Source of the DNA: Rhodanobacter sp. 7MK24 | Lineage (GTDB): Bacteria; Pseudomonadota; Gammaproteobacteria; Xanthomonadales; Rhodanobacteraceae | Reading direction: 5' to 3' | Length of the DNA: 64,000 bases | NCBI RefSeq assembly: GCF_014842995.1 | Contig: NZ_JACYXL010000005.1 | Location: forward strand, 1 to 64,000 | Position numbers and translations under genes: made by a program | Shown here: in pieces, positions 30,038 through 38,567 of the stretch | How the letters are laid out: each line of letters begins with the position of its first letter | Numbering within the stretch: position 1 is the first letter of the stretch | Notes under the pieces: generated by a model | What the model was told of the DNA's origin: nothing | Seen by the model: only the letters and a program-made list of their open reading frames with translations | Database searches by the model: none

Positions 30038-30673
30038 ATGTGGACGATGTTCGTGAACGGGATCGTCGCGCTGCTGGGCCATCTGGCGGCAGGGCTAGAC
30101 GGCAGCTATGGCCTTGCGGTGATCGCACTCGCGCTGGCCGTACGGCTTGCGCTGCTGCCGATGACCCTGCATGCCGCCGAACAGGGCTGGTTGCGCCAGC
30201 GCAGACTGGCCACGTTGAAGCCCCAGTTGGAACGCCTGCGCGAGCACCATGCGAAGAACCCCGCGGCGCATGCAGCCGCCATGCAATCGCTTTACCGCGA
30301 ACACGGTATAACCAGCGGACTCGGCAGCGGCTTGCTCACCGCGCTGGTGCAGGCGCCGATGAGCGCGGGCATCTATGCGGCGATCCGCCAGGGCATGACC
30401 AGCATGGGTTCCTTCCTCTGGATACCGAAACTGGCGCGGCCCGACCTGTGGCTGGCGCTGTCGGTGGCAATGCTGGGCATGGCCGCGATGCTGCTCAATC
30501 CCATGCTGCCCGAGCAGGCACGCACCCTGCTGCACTGGCTGCCGGTGGCGATCTCGTTCTTCATGGTGTGGCACGTGGCCGCCGGGCTGGGCCTGTACTG
30601 GCTGGGCTCGGGCAGCGTGACCGTGCTGCAGAACCTGCTGCTGCGGCAACGCGTCCGACGCCTGCCAGCCTGA
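30038..30673 (+). CDS. short YidC/Oxa1-family membrane protein (paralogue)
   Basis: The product is 211 aa from the ATG at 30038, preceded by GGGGAG eight bases upstream. The YidC/Oxa1 core is recognisable by SYGLAVIALALAVRLALLPM, LEKLREHHAKN-like cytoplasmic hairpin (LERLREHHAKNPAAHAAAMQ), YREHGI, ALVQAPMSAGIYAAIRQGM and LPVAISFFMVWHVAAGLGLYW. It has about five membrane segments and a basic C-terminus (RQRVRRLPA). It lacks the large periplasmic domain of Gram-negative YidC, so it is a second insertase-like protein and not the housekeeping copy, which is normally beside rnpA and mnmE. An Arg occurs in the first membrane segment (AVRLALLP), matching the conserved groove Arg. It is convergent with lysS. 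Confidence 0.85.
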   Translation: MWTMFVNGIVALLGHLAAGLDGSYGLAVIALALAVRLALLPMTLHAAEQGWLRQRRLATLKPQLERLREHHAKNPAAHAAAMQSLYREHGITSGLGSGLLTALVQAPMSAGIYAAIRQGMTSMGSFLWIPKLARPDLWLALSVAMLGMAAMLLNPMLPEQARTLLHWLPVAISFFMVWHVAAGLGLYWLGSGSVTVLQNLLLRQRVRRLPA

Positions 30674-30679
30674 AACGCA

Positions 30680-30709
30680 CAAGGCCCGCGAGGCGACTCG
30701 CGGGCCTTG
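30680..30709. terminator. bidirectional intrinsic terminator between the yidC-like gene and lysS
   Basis: A 13-bp perfect stem CAAGGCCCGCGAG / CTCGCGGGCCTTG closes a four-base loop between the two convergent genes. T tracts are short on both sides, so efficiency may depend on the strong stem. Confidence 0.8.
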
Positions 30710-30732
30710 TTGCCATATCCCGGCGGAGAGCT

Positions 30733-32238
<1,506 letters not shown>

Positions 32239-32292
32239 GAGGCTTCCGTGATGGCCGGTGCTGGCAGCGGTGGCTGCATATCTGAAATAGAA

Positions 32293-32392
32293 CCGTTCGT
32301 CCCGAGCGCAGGTCCGCAGGATCGAAGTCGAAGGAACTGCGCGAGACGCTTCGACTTCGCTTGCTTACGCAAGCAATGCTCAGCGCGAACGG
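32293..32392. repeat. REP/BIME-like inverted repeat pair
   Basis: The segment starts CCGTTCGTCCCGAGCGCAG and ends CAGCGCGAACGG, with GAAGTCGAAGGA and CTTCGACTTCG as inner inverted arms and a small hairpin CTTGCTTACGCAAGC. Mirror-image REP-like units with a CCGTTCG head are common between genes in this bacterial group. It lies between lysS and the repeat-protein gene. Confidence 0.7.
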
Positions 32393-32403
32393 TCAGAAGG
32401 CGG

Positions 32404-32751
32404 TCAATTGCCCTTGCCGAACACTTTCTTGGTCGCGTCCTTGGTGGCGTCCCAGCCTTCCTTAGCACCGTGGCCGATGGCGGTACCGGCGCTCTTGGCG
32501 CCATGACCGACGGCGACGCCAGCTTTCTTGGCACCGTGGCCAATACCCGTGCCGGCTTCCTTCGCGCCGTGGCCGACCTTGGTGGCGACGTTCTTGGTGG
32601 CGTGCCCCACCGCACGTGCACCGGTGGCGACACCGTGGCCTACGTCCTTTGCGCCCTGCTTGATGTCCTGGCCTGCGCTCTGCGCACTCGCGCCAAACGC
32701 CGTGAATGCGGCGCAGGCAAACAGGATGCTGCAAATCTTCTTGGCATTCAT
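32404..32751 (-). CDS. exported LEA-like repeat protein
   Basis: The 115-aa protein has a signal peptide (residues 1-~23, ending FGASAQSA) and then a low-complexity Ala/Gly/Lys/His region. A unit of about 11-12 residues recurs: GHGAKEAGTGI, GHGAKKAGVAV, GHGAKSAGTAI, GHGAKEGWDAT, with earlier degenerate copies (GHGVATGARAV, GHATKNVATKV). Lys/Ala-rich 11-mers with Gly resemble LEA group 3 and apolipoprotein-like amphipathic repeats. It may be a periplasmic desiccation- or stress-protective, or membrane-binding, protein (inference). The His in every unit could also bind metal. It has its own ATG and lies between prfB and lysS on the same strand. Confidence 0.75.
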   Translation of the reverse strand: MNAKKICSILFACAAFTAFGASAQSAGQDIKQGAKDVGHGVATGARAVGHATKNVATKVGHGAKEAGTGIGHGAKKAGVAVGHGAKSAGTAIGHGAKEGWDATKDATKKVFGKGN

Positions 32752-32838
32752 GCTGGCTACCTCAGTCTGTGTTGGGAACCGGGAAAGCTCTATACAGGCG
32801 ACCTTCCGTATCGCGGCTGAAGCCGCGATACGGATTCC

Positions 32839-33964
32839 TCAGGCATCGATGCGCTTGGCGCCCGCATCCAGGCCGGACTTCAGGCTGGCCTCGATGAACT
32901 CGTCGAGATCGCCGTCCAGCACCTTCTGCGTGTCGGAACGCTCCACGCCGGTGCGCAGGTCCTTGATGCGGCTCTGGTCGAGCACGTAGTTGCGGATCTG
33001 GCTGCCCCAGCCGATGTCGGACTTGGTCGCTTCCAGCGCATCCTTCTCGGCATTGCGCTTCTGCACTTCCAGCTCGTACAGCTTGGCAGCCAGCATCTTC
33101 ATCGCACGGTCGCGGTTGGCGTGCTGGCTGCGCTCGGTCTGGCAGGCCACCACCACGCCGCTGGGCACGTGGGTGATGCGCACCGCGGACTCGGTTTTGT
33201 TCACGTGCTGGCCACCGGCGCCGGACGAACGGTAGACGTCGGTCTTCAGGTCGGCCGGATTGATCTCGATGTCGATGTCGTCGTCGACTTCGGGCGAGAC
33301 GAACACGCTGGTGAAGCTGGTGTGGCGTCGGTTGTCGGAATCGAACGGCGACTTGCGCACCAGGCGGTGCACGCCGATCTCGGTCTTCAGCCAGCCGTAG
33401 GCATAGTCGCCTTCGACGCGGAACGTGGCCGACTTGATGCCAGCCACTTCGCCGCCGGAGGCTTCCAGCAGCTCGGTCTTCCAGCCGCGCGATTCGGCCC
33501 AGCGCAGGTACATGCGCAGCAGCATTTCGGCCCAGTCCTGCGCCTCGGTGCCGCCGGCGCCGGCCTGGATGTCGACGAAGGCGTTCGCGGAATCCATCTT
33601 GCCGGAGAACATGCGCTGGAATTCCAGCTTGCCGACACGGGCTTCGAGCTTGCCGACGTCGTCCGTGACCGAAGCGACGGTTTCCTCGTCGCCGTCGGCG
33701 GCGGCCATTTCCACCAGCTCACCCGCGTCGGAGAGGCCGGCGGTGAGTTCGTCGATGCCGGTCACCACCGTGTCCAGGCGCGCGCGTTCGCGGCCCAGTT
33801 CCTGCGCGCGCGGCGGATCGTCCCACACGGTGGGGCTTTCCAGTTCGCGGCTTACTTCTTCGAGGCGCTCACGCTTGGTGGCGTAGTCAAAGATACCCCC
33901 TAAGCGACTCGACGCGGGCCGTGAGGTCCGCGATCTGCGCGAGGATCGGATTGGTCTCGATCAT
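32839..33964 (-). CDS. prfB: peptide chain release factor 2, made by programmed +1 frameshift
   Basis: Two frames are joined. Codons 1-25 run from the ATG at 33964 ([14 protein letters not shown]) and end SLRGYL before an in-frame UGA at 33889-33887. The main frame resumes at 33888 ([16 protein letters not shown]-type start) and ends at 32839. Together they give 374 aa. The specificity motif SPF ([13 protein letters not shown]) recognises UGA/UAA, and GGQ ([10 protein letters not shown]) triggers hydrolysis. RF2 levels thus autoregulate through the UGA. The gene sits upstream of lysS as in many Proteobacteria, and close to recJ and rpfE as in Xanthomonas. Confidence 0.97.
33886..33901 (-). 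promoter_or_regulatory. prfB programmed +1 frameshift signal
   Basis: On the minus strand an internal Shine-Dalgarno AGGGGG (33901-33896) is followed three bases later by CTT TGA C. The peptidyl tRNA on CTT slips to TTT when the UGA is read slowly, so the next codon is GAC. The spacing and bases are those of the classical E. coli prfB site. Confidence 0.95.
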
Positions 33965-34062
33965 GGATGGTGAAAACGGTGGAGAAAGGCCGTCCATGTT
34001 AACAGAGCGCCCCATGACATGGCCCTGTCCACCAACCCGGATTTGCCGCGTTGGCGTTCGGA

Positions 34063-35376
34063 ATGCCATCGATCCGGGAAATCTTCGTGCGCCTTCGCCC
34101 TGTTTTCGCCCTGCTGGCCATGCTTGCCGCCACCGTGGCCGCGATGCCGGTGGCTGCGGCAGACAATCCGCCAGCCGCCACGCCGGCGGATACCGTGCAA
34201 GTCATCAACACCGCCCTGGTCAAGGTGGATACCGATGCCTTGGACAAACTCCTCCGACAAAACGATCCGCTGACGCGGGTGCTGGCCGCGATGGCGCTGG
34301 ACCGCGTGCATGGCCGCCTGGCCCAGTCCAGCACCGAGGCCGCAACCTGCAAAAATGGCCTGATCAACAACCAGCCACAGGTAGCGCTGTATTGCGCGCT
34401 GTTCGCATTGGGCAACCTGCGCCTGTCCGGTCAGGACCATGCCGCCAGCACAGCGATGCAGCAACTGCCGCAACAATTCCAGGGCAAGCTGCCGGCCGCG
34501 CAATGGGACCAGCTGAACCACTTTGTAGCGCTGCAGACCGGGCAGGCGGTGACTGAAGCGGAGCTGCCGAGCACGGGCTTCGACATCCCGGTACATGCCG
34601 GCAGGCATCATGGCGGTCGCGAAAGTGACGACGGTACCATCGACGCGCAAATCAACGGCAAGCCAGTCGCGCTACGTGTCGGCACCAGCAGCGCCTATGT
34701 CGTACTGGATCAGGACACTGCCCAAGGCCTGGGCATCCAGGTCGCAGCTGAAAGCGCCGACAAGGACCACCCGGCATCGCCAACCTTCGCCACTTTGGAC
34801 AGCCTGAGTTTCGCCGGCGCCACCTTCCGGCATGTGCCGGTGCAGGTCGTGCCTGGCGCGCACATCCATGCCATCGGCATGGGCCTCTTCAAGTATCTGC
34901 GCACATTCCGCATGGCGCGCGACAACATCCAGATCTACGGCCCGACCGACGCCCGCCCGGCCTGCGATGACGCGATGCTGCTCGCCAGCGATGCAGGCGG
35001 AAGCACCGGCCTGCGCCTGGCTGTGCAGCTGGGCATAGACGATGCGCAAAGCGTGGCGATGCTGAGCCTCGACAGCCCGTTCTATCTCTATGGCAACAAG
35101 GATGCGCCGGCAGCACCAAGCCATGGAGGCGGACATCGCATGGGTGGGATGGGCGGCATGGGCGGCGGAGGCATGGGGAGCATGGGCGGCGGCCGTGGCG
35201 GCAGCGCGCGCAGCACGCTGGAGGTCACGCTCGATGGCAAGACCCTGCGGATGCCCTATGTCGCCGCGCGCAGTCCGAACCTGCCATGGGACTACGCGCT
35301 GGGCCATGCCATGCTCGACGACATGGACCTCTACGTGGACTTCAACAGCCAGCACACCTGTCTGCTGAAACATTGA
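34063..35376 (+). CDS. exported retropepsin-like protein with degenerate active site
   Basis: The product is 437 aa from the ATG at 34063; a TTG four codons earlier is possible. It has a signal peptide (LRPVFALLAMLAATVAAMPVAAA) and a helical N-terminal part (~30-170). Two repeats then look like aspartyl-protease (gag-pol-related/retropepsin) halves: INGKPVALRVGTSSAYVVLD followed by FAGATFRHVPVQVV and IGMGLFKYLRTF, and later STLEVTLDGKTLRMPYVAAR with ALGHAMLDDMDLYVDF. Where active enzymes have DTG, this protein has VGT, so the first catalytic Asp seems lost. A Gly/Met-rich stretch (GGMGGMGGGGMGSMGGG) and a nearby His-rich segment could bind metal. It is divergent from prfB. Function is unknown. 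Confidence 0.7.
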   Translation: MPSIREIFVRLRPVFALLAMLAATVAAMPVAAADNPPAATPADTVQVINTALVKVDTDALDKLLRQNDPLTRVLAAMALDRVHGRLAQSSTEAATCKNGLINNQPQVALYCALFALGNLRLSGQDHAASTAMQQLPQQFQGKLPAAQWDQLNHFVALQTGQAVTEAELPSTGFDIPVHAGRHHGGRESDDGTIDAQINGKPVALRVGTSSAYVVLDQDTAQGLGIQVAAESADKDHPASPTFATLDSLSFAGATFRHVPVQVVPGAHIHAIGMGLFKYLRTFRMARDNIQIYGPTDARPACDDAMLLASDAGGSTGLRLAVQLGIDDAQSVAMLSLDSPFYLYGNKDAPAAPSHGGGHRMGGMGGMGGGGMGSMGGGRGGSARSTLEVTLDGKTLRMPYVAARSPNLPWDYALGHAMLDDMDLYVDFNSQHTCLLKH

Positions 35377-35715
35377 GGCCCGTCGACGCCAGACGGAGTG
35401 CACATCCCGGTGTGCATCCATTGCTGCCCGGAATATTTCGCAGTCGCTCTTCTCCCCTTTCCTACCCGGGAGAGAGCCGGGGGAGAGGGGCCGTATCTGC
35501 CAAGGCATCTCGCTCTGCCCGAACCTTCTCCCGGCTGCCGCCACCCTCTCCCGGAGGGAGAGAGATTCACTATCCGGCGTTCGCGCGAATTCAAGTCGCC
35601 CGGCTTCACTGTTTGGAGCACGGGTCCGCGGTGCCAGGAGTCTGGACACAGGAGTTCGGATATCCCGAACAGCAATGGGCGTGCCCTGGAATAACCGCTT
35701 GAACCTTCGGCGTCG
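35377..35715. repeat. intergenic region with GGGAGAG-type inverted repeats
   Basis: There is no gene in these 339 bp. Near 35449-35570 lies a repetitive sequence built from CTCTCCC and GGGAGAG. CTCTCCC (35546-35552) pairs with GGGAGAG (35556-35562), and matching blocks occur at 35467-35490 (CCCGGGAGAGAG, GGGGGAGAGGGG) and CTTCTCCCGG at 35525-35534. Such elements are dispersed in xanthomonad-type genomes. It separates the convergent retropepsin-like and asnB genes and may act in termination. Confidence 0.6.
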
Positions 35716-37380
35716 TTACAACGCCTTTTCGTGCACTCCGCGCACCGCGCGCCCCGACGGATCGGCCATGCCGGCAAAGCTCGCATCCCATTCGATCGCA
35801 ACCGGCGAGGAGCACGCGATGGACTTGCCGCCCGGCACGGTGGCCGCGCTGGCTTCGCCCGGATAATGCTGTTCGAAGATTCGGCGGTAGAAGTACGCCT
35901 CCTTGGTGGCGGGAGTGTTGAACGGAAAGCGGGCCGCGGCGGCGGCGAATTCGCGGTCGCTCACCATCTGCTCGGCGTTCGCCTTCAGTCCGTCGATCCA
36001 GCCGTAGCCCACGCCGTCGCTGAACTGCTCCTTCTGGCGCCAGAGGATTTCCTTCGGCAAGGCACCGTCGAATGCGGCACGCAGCACATGCTTTTCGATC
36101 CTGCCGTTGCCGGCCATCTTGTAGGTGGCGTCCATGCCCATTGCCACGTCGATGAACTCGAGGTCGAGGAACGGCACGCGCGCCTCCACGCCCCAGGCCA
36201 TCATCGCCTTGTTCGCACGCAGGCAGTCGTAGCTGTGCAGTGCGTCGAGCTTGCGTACGGTTTCCTCGTGGAAAGCCTCCGCCGAGGGCGCCTTGTGGAA
36301 GTACAGGTAGCCGCCGAAGATCTCGTCCGAACCCTCGCCCGACAGCACCATCTTCACTCCCATCGCCTTGATGCGGCGAGCCAGCAGGTACATCGGCGTG
36401 GCGGCACGAATGGTGGTGACGTCGTAGGTCTCCAGATGCCGGATCACCTCTGGCAACGCGTCCAGCCCTTCCCAGAAGGTGTAGACGAAACCGTGGTGCA
36501 CCGTACCCAGCGCATCGGCAGCAATCTGCGCGGCGGCAAGATCGGGCGAACCTTCCAGCCCGATGGCGAAGGAATGCAGGCGCGGCCACCACGCCTCGCT
36601 CCTGTCGTTGTCTTCGATACGCTCGCGGGCGAACTTCGCGGCGCAGGCGGCCACCAGCGAGGAATCCAACCCGCCGGAAAGCAGTACGCCATAGGGCACG
36701 TCCGTCATCAGCTGGCGATGCACGGCCTGCTCGAACGCTTCGCGCAGCTCGGCCGCAGGCACTTCGTGACCGCGCGTGGCGGCATGGTCGCGCCAGCCCT
36801 TCTCGTAGTAGCGGCGCAACTCGCCGGTGGCGCTGTCGTACAGGTGGCCGGGCGGGAACGTGGCCACGTCGGCGCACACGCCGGACAGCGCCTTCATCTC
36901 CGAAGCCACGCAAAGGCGCCCCTGCTCGTCATGCCCCCAGTACAGAGGGCATACGCCGATGGGATCGCGCGCGATCAGGTAACGCTGCGCGGCGCCGTCC
37001 CACAGGGCAAACGCGAAGATGCCGTTGAGCTTGTGCAGGAAGTCCGCGCCGTATTCGCGGTAAAGCGCGTTGATGACTTCGCAATCCGATCCTGTGGTGA
37101 AGTCATAGCCGCTGGTATCGCGCAATTCGCGGTGGTTGTAGATCTCCCCGTTGACCGCCAGCGCCAGCGCGCCGTCGCGCGAGCGCAGCGGCTGCGCGCC
37201 GGAGGCCGGATCGACGATGGCGAGGCGCTCGTGCACCAGGATGACGCCAGCATCCACGAACACGCCGCTCCAGTCCGGGCCGCGATGGCGCTGGCGCTGC
37301 GACAGTTCCAGCGCCTGCCGGCGCAGGGCGGCTAGATCGTCGCCCGGTTGCAGGTCGAACATTCCGAAAATCGAACACAT
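35716..37380 (-). CDS. asnB: glutamine-hydrolysing asparagine synthetase B
   Basis: The product is 554 aa, the same length as E. coli AsnB. The start at 37380 gives Cys2 as the glutaminase nucleophile after Met removal (MCSIFGMFD); longer in-frame starts would bury it. A class-II glutamine amidotransferase domain (1-~200: RHRGPDWSGV, HERLAIVDP, NGEIYNH) is followed by the synthetase domain with the pyrophosphatase loop LLSGGLDSSLVA and SGEGSDEIFGGYLYF. It makes Asn from Asp, ATP and Gln. It is preceded by 164 bp of hairpin-rich leader, an intrinsic terminator and an Asn-rich leader frame, so expression is probably controlled by attenuation. GAGGA lies upstream of the ATG. Confidence 0.97.
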   Translation of the reverse strand: MCSIFGMFDLQPGDDLAALRRQALELSQRQRHRGPDWSGVFVDAGVILVHERLAIVDPASGAQPLRSRDGALALAVNGEIYNHRELRDTSGYDFTTGSDCEVINALYREYGADFLHKLNGIFAFALWDGAAQRYLIARDPIGVCPLYWGHDEQGRLCVASEMKALSGVCADVATFPPGHLYDSATGELRRYYEKGWRDHAATRGHEVPAAELREAFEQAVHRQLMTDVPYGVLLSGGLDSSLVAACAAKFARERIEDNDRSEAWWPRLHSFAIGLEGSPDLAAAQIAADALGTVHHGFVYTFWEGLDALPEVIRHLETYDVTTIRAATPMYLLARRIKAMGVKMVLSGEGSDEIFGGYLYFHKAPSAEAFHEETVRKLDALHSYDCLRANKAMMAWGVEARVPFLDLEFIDVAMGMDATYKMAGNGRIEKHVLRAAFDGALPKEILWRQKEQFSDGVGYGWIDGLKANAEQMVSDREFAAAAARFPFNTPATKEAYFYRRIFEQHYPGEASAATVPGGKSIACSSPVAIEWDASFAGMADPSGRAVRGVHEKAL

Positions 37381-37426
37381 GGTGGGCGTTCCTCGTTTGC
37401 TGGTGATGAAAGCTCTATTTGAAAGT

Positions 37427-37528
37427 CGGCCACGGATGGCCGGTTTTGCTTTGCGTGGATGGAGCCACGCAATGGTCGATGCACGGCCATGGAGAGCCGG
37501 TCTTGCCTTCGCGCGGATGGATCCGCGC
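37427..37528 (-). repeat. tandem pair of two-hairpin repeat units in the asnB leader
   Basis: Four hairpins at 37427-37443, 37453-37470, 37484-37500 and 37511-37528 form two tandem units of about 57 bp. Each unit has a CGGCCA...GCCGG hairpin, then TTTTGCTTT or TCTTGCCTTC, then a GCG(T/C)GGATGGA..C..CGC hairpin. They lie between the attenuator terminator and the asnB start and will be in its mRNA, where they could affect stability or translation. They resemble the GGCCATGGATGGCC-type repeats found elsewhere in such genomes. Confidence 0.75.
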
Positions 37529-37543
37529 ACAAATCAGACCCAC

Positions 37544-37577
37544 AAAAAAACCAAGGCCCGCACTGGGCGGGCCTTGG
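37544..37577 (-). terminator. attenuator terminator of asnB
   Basis: Read on the minus strand: stem CCAAGGCCCGC / GCGGGCCTTGG (11 bp perfect), five-base loop, then seven T. It lies 27 bp after the stop of the Asn-rich leader frame and 164 bp before asnB. The 5' arm GGCCCGCC (37573-37566) is exactly complementary to GGCGGGCC (37621-37614), inside the end of the leader frame, so a competing antiterminator hairpin can form. Confidence 0.85.
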
Positions 37578-37604
37578 TCGCGTGTCTGGTGGTGTTGCTT
37601 TCAG

Positions 37605-37724
37605 CTACGCGCGGGCCCGCCAACGATTGGCGTTATTGTTCGCGCGATTATTGTTGGCGACCGCCACGATGCCCGGCGCGGCAAGCGCGGTGGCGTTCGG
37701 GAACATGGCGGACGTGAAGGTCAT
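37605..37724 (-). CDS. asnB leader peptide (Asn-rich attenuation peptide)
   Basis: A 39-codon frame from the ATG at 37724 (33 codons from the ATG at 37706) ends VANNNRANNNANRWRARA-stop. Seven Asn codons fall within ten codons at 37626-37655. A run of codons for the product amino acid just upstream of mutually exclusive hairpins is the hallmark of ribosome-mediated attenuation. A 1:2-type hairpin (GCCAA/TTGGC around TCG, 37631-37619) and the antiterminator segment (37621-37614) follow the Asn codons, and the stop codon is seven bases past that segment, so a ribosome at the stop would mask it and let the terminator form. Neither ATG has a strong Shine-Dalgarno sequence. Start choice is uncertain; the regulatory reading is inference. 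Confidence 0.75.
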   Translation of the reverse strand: MTFTSAMFPNATALAAPGIVAVANNNRANNNANRWRARA

Positions 37725-37730
37725 GGAACG

Positions 37731-37759
37731 ACTAGAACAGAAGGCCGGCGTTTGCGCAA
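37731..37759 (-). promoter_or_regulatory. candidate promoter of the asnB leader transcript
   Basis: TTGCGC (37759-37754), a 17-bp spacer and TCTAGT (37736-37731) give a weak sigma70-like match just upstream of the leader frame. Transcription would start near 37724, which leaves the 37706 ATG with a short untranslated leader. Similarity is modest and an upstream promoter is equally possible. Confidence 0.3.
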
Positions 37760-37844
37760 GTGACGATTGGGCATGAAGGCATTTGGCCGTCCATGTACTC
37801 ACCATGCACTGACCCGGTGACCCAGTGACCCGGCGCGGCATGCA

Positions 37845-38216
37845 CTATTCCGCTGGTTCTGCGATCCAGCGCGTCGCTTCCTCAAGCCCGGCCAGCGCGA
37901 ACAGGCGAAAATCGGCGGGCACCAGGAAACGCGTCGCCTTGGTCGCCGTGCGCAGCCACCGCACGTCCGTCACCAGCGCTACGCGGTCCCAGCCGCTGAG
38001 GTGGCGCATGCCGAGCATGGCGTCGTCCCACATCGCGCCGGCGTCGAAGCCGGTGAAGTCGGGGTCCACCACGAACAGCATGCGCAGTTTGCGATTGAGC
38101 GCGAACACTGCTTCCACGTCCGGCACCAGCACCTGCTCGTAGTCCGCCGCGGTCACCTGGCCGTGCGCACGAAAGCCCACTGTACCGGGCGGCAATCCAT
38201 CGATCTGTTCAAGCAT
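37845..38216 (-). CDS. STAS/SEC14-like (SpoIIAA-like) domain protein
   Basis: The 123-aa protein has the pattern of the SpoIIAA-like family: PPGTVGFRAHGQVTAADYEQ, VLVPDVEAVFALNRKLRMLFVVDPDFTGFD split over two strands, then MWDDAMLGMRHLSGWDRVALVTD and ATRFLVPADFRLFALAGLEEATRWI. This single-domain alpha/beta family is often found as orphan genes and binds lipids or acts in signalling; no specific role is known. Its 3' end is 85 bp from the asnB leader -35 region and it is transcribed in the same direction. Confidence 0.8.
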   Translation of the reverse strand: MLEQIDGLPPGTVGFRAHGQVTAADYEQVLVPDVEAVFALNRKLRMLFVVDPDFTGFDAGAMWDDAMLGMRHLSGWDRVALVTDVRWLRTATKATRFLVPADFRLFALAGLEEATRWIAEPAE

Positions 38217-38567
38217 GAGGGTCTCCGTGGCGAGCAGGTGACCAGTGTGGGACGTATGTCGTGAACGCCGCGCGAGCTCAAAGTCTGTTCACGATCTCCA
38301 GGTGCCGCGCACGCAGAGCTCGTGTATGCGCAGGCGAAAGAAGGCCGAAGGCACGCAGGGGAATCCATGGATGGACTCGGCCTTGAGAAGCGAGGAGTAG
38401 ACGCCTGTCCAATATCGAATGATGAGACCAGCCTATGGGCAAACAAACTCGGCTCATTAGGCTCCCATCGAGTGGCCGCCACGCGGCGCACGGTTGCTAG
38501 ACAGGCGCTAGGCCACGCGCTGCCACTCGATGGCAACGCCCGGCACTTGGAGATCGCGAACAGACTC
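38217..38567. other. intergenic region between recJ and the STAS-domain gene
   Basis: About 350 bp with no credible reading frame. It lies between the recJ stop and the start of the STAS-domain gene on the same strand and should hold the latter's promoter. No terminator hairpin with a T tract or RNA gene was recognised. Confidence 0.5.
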
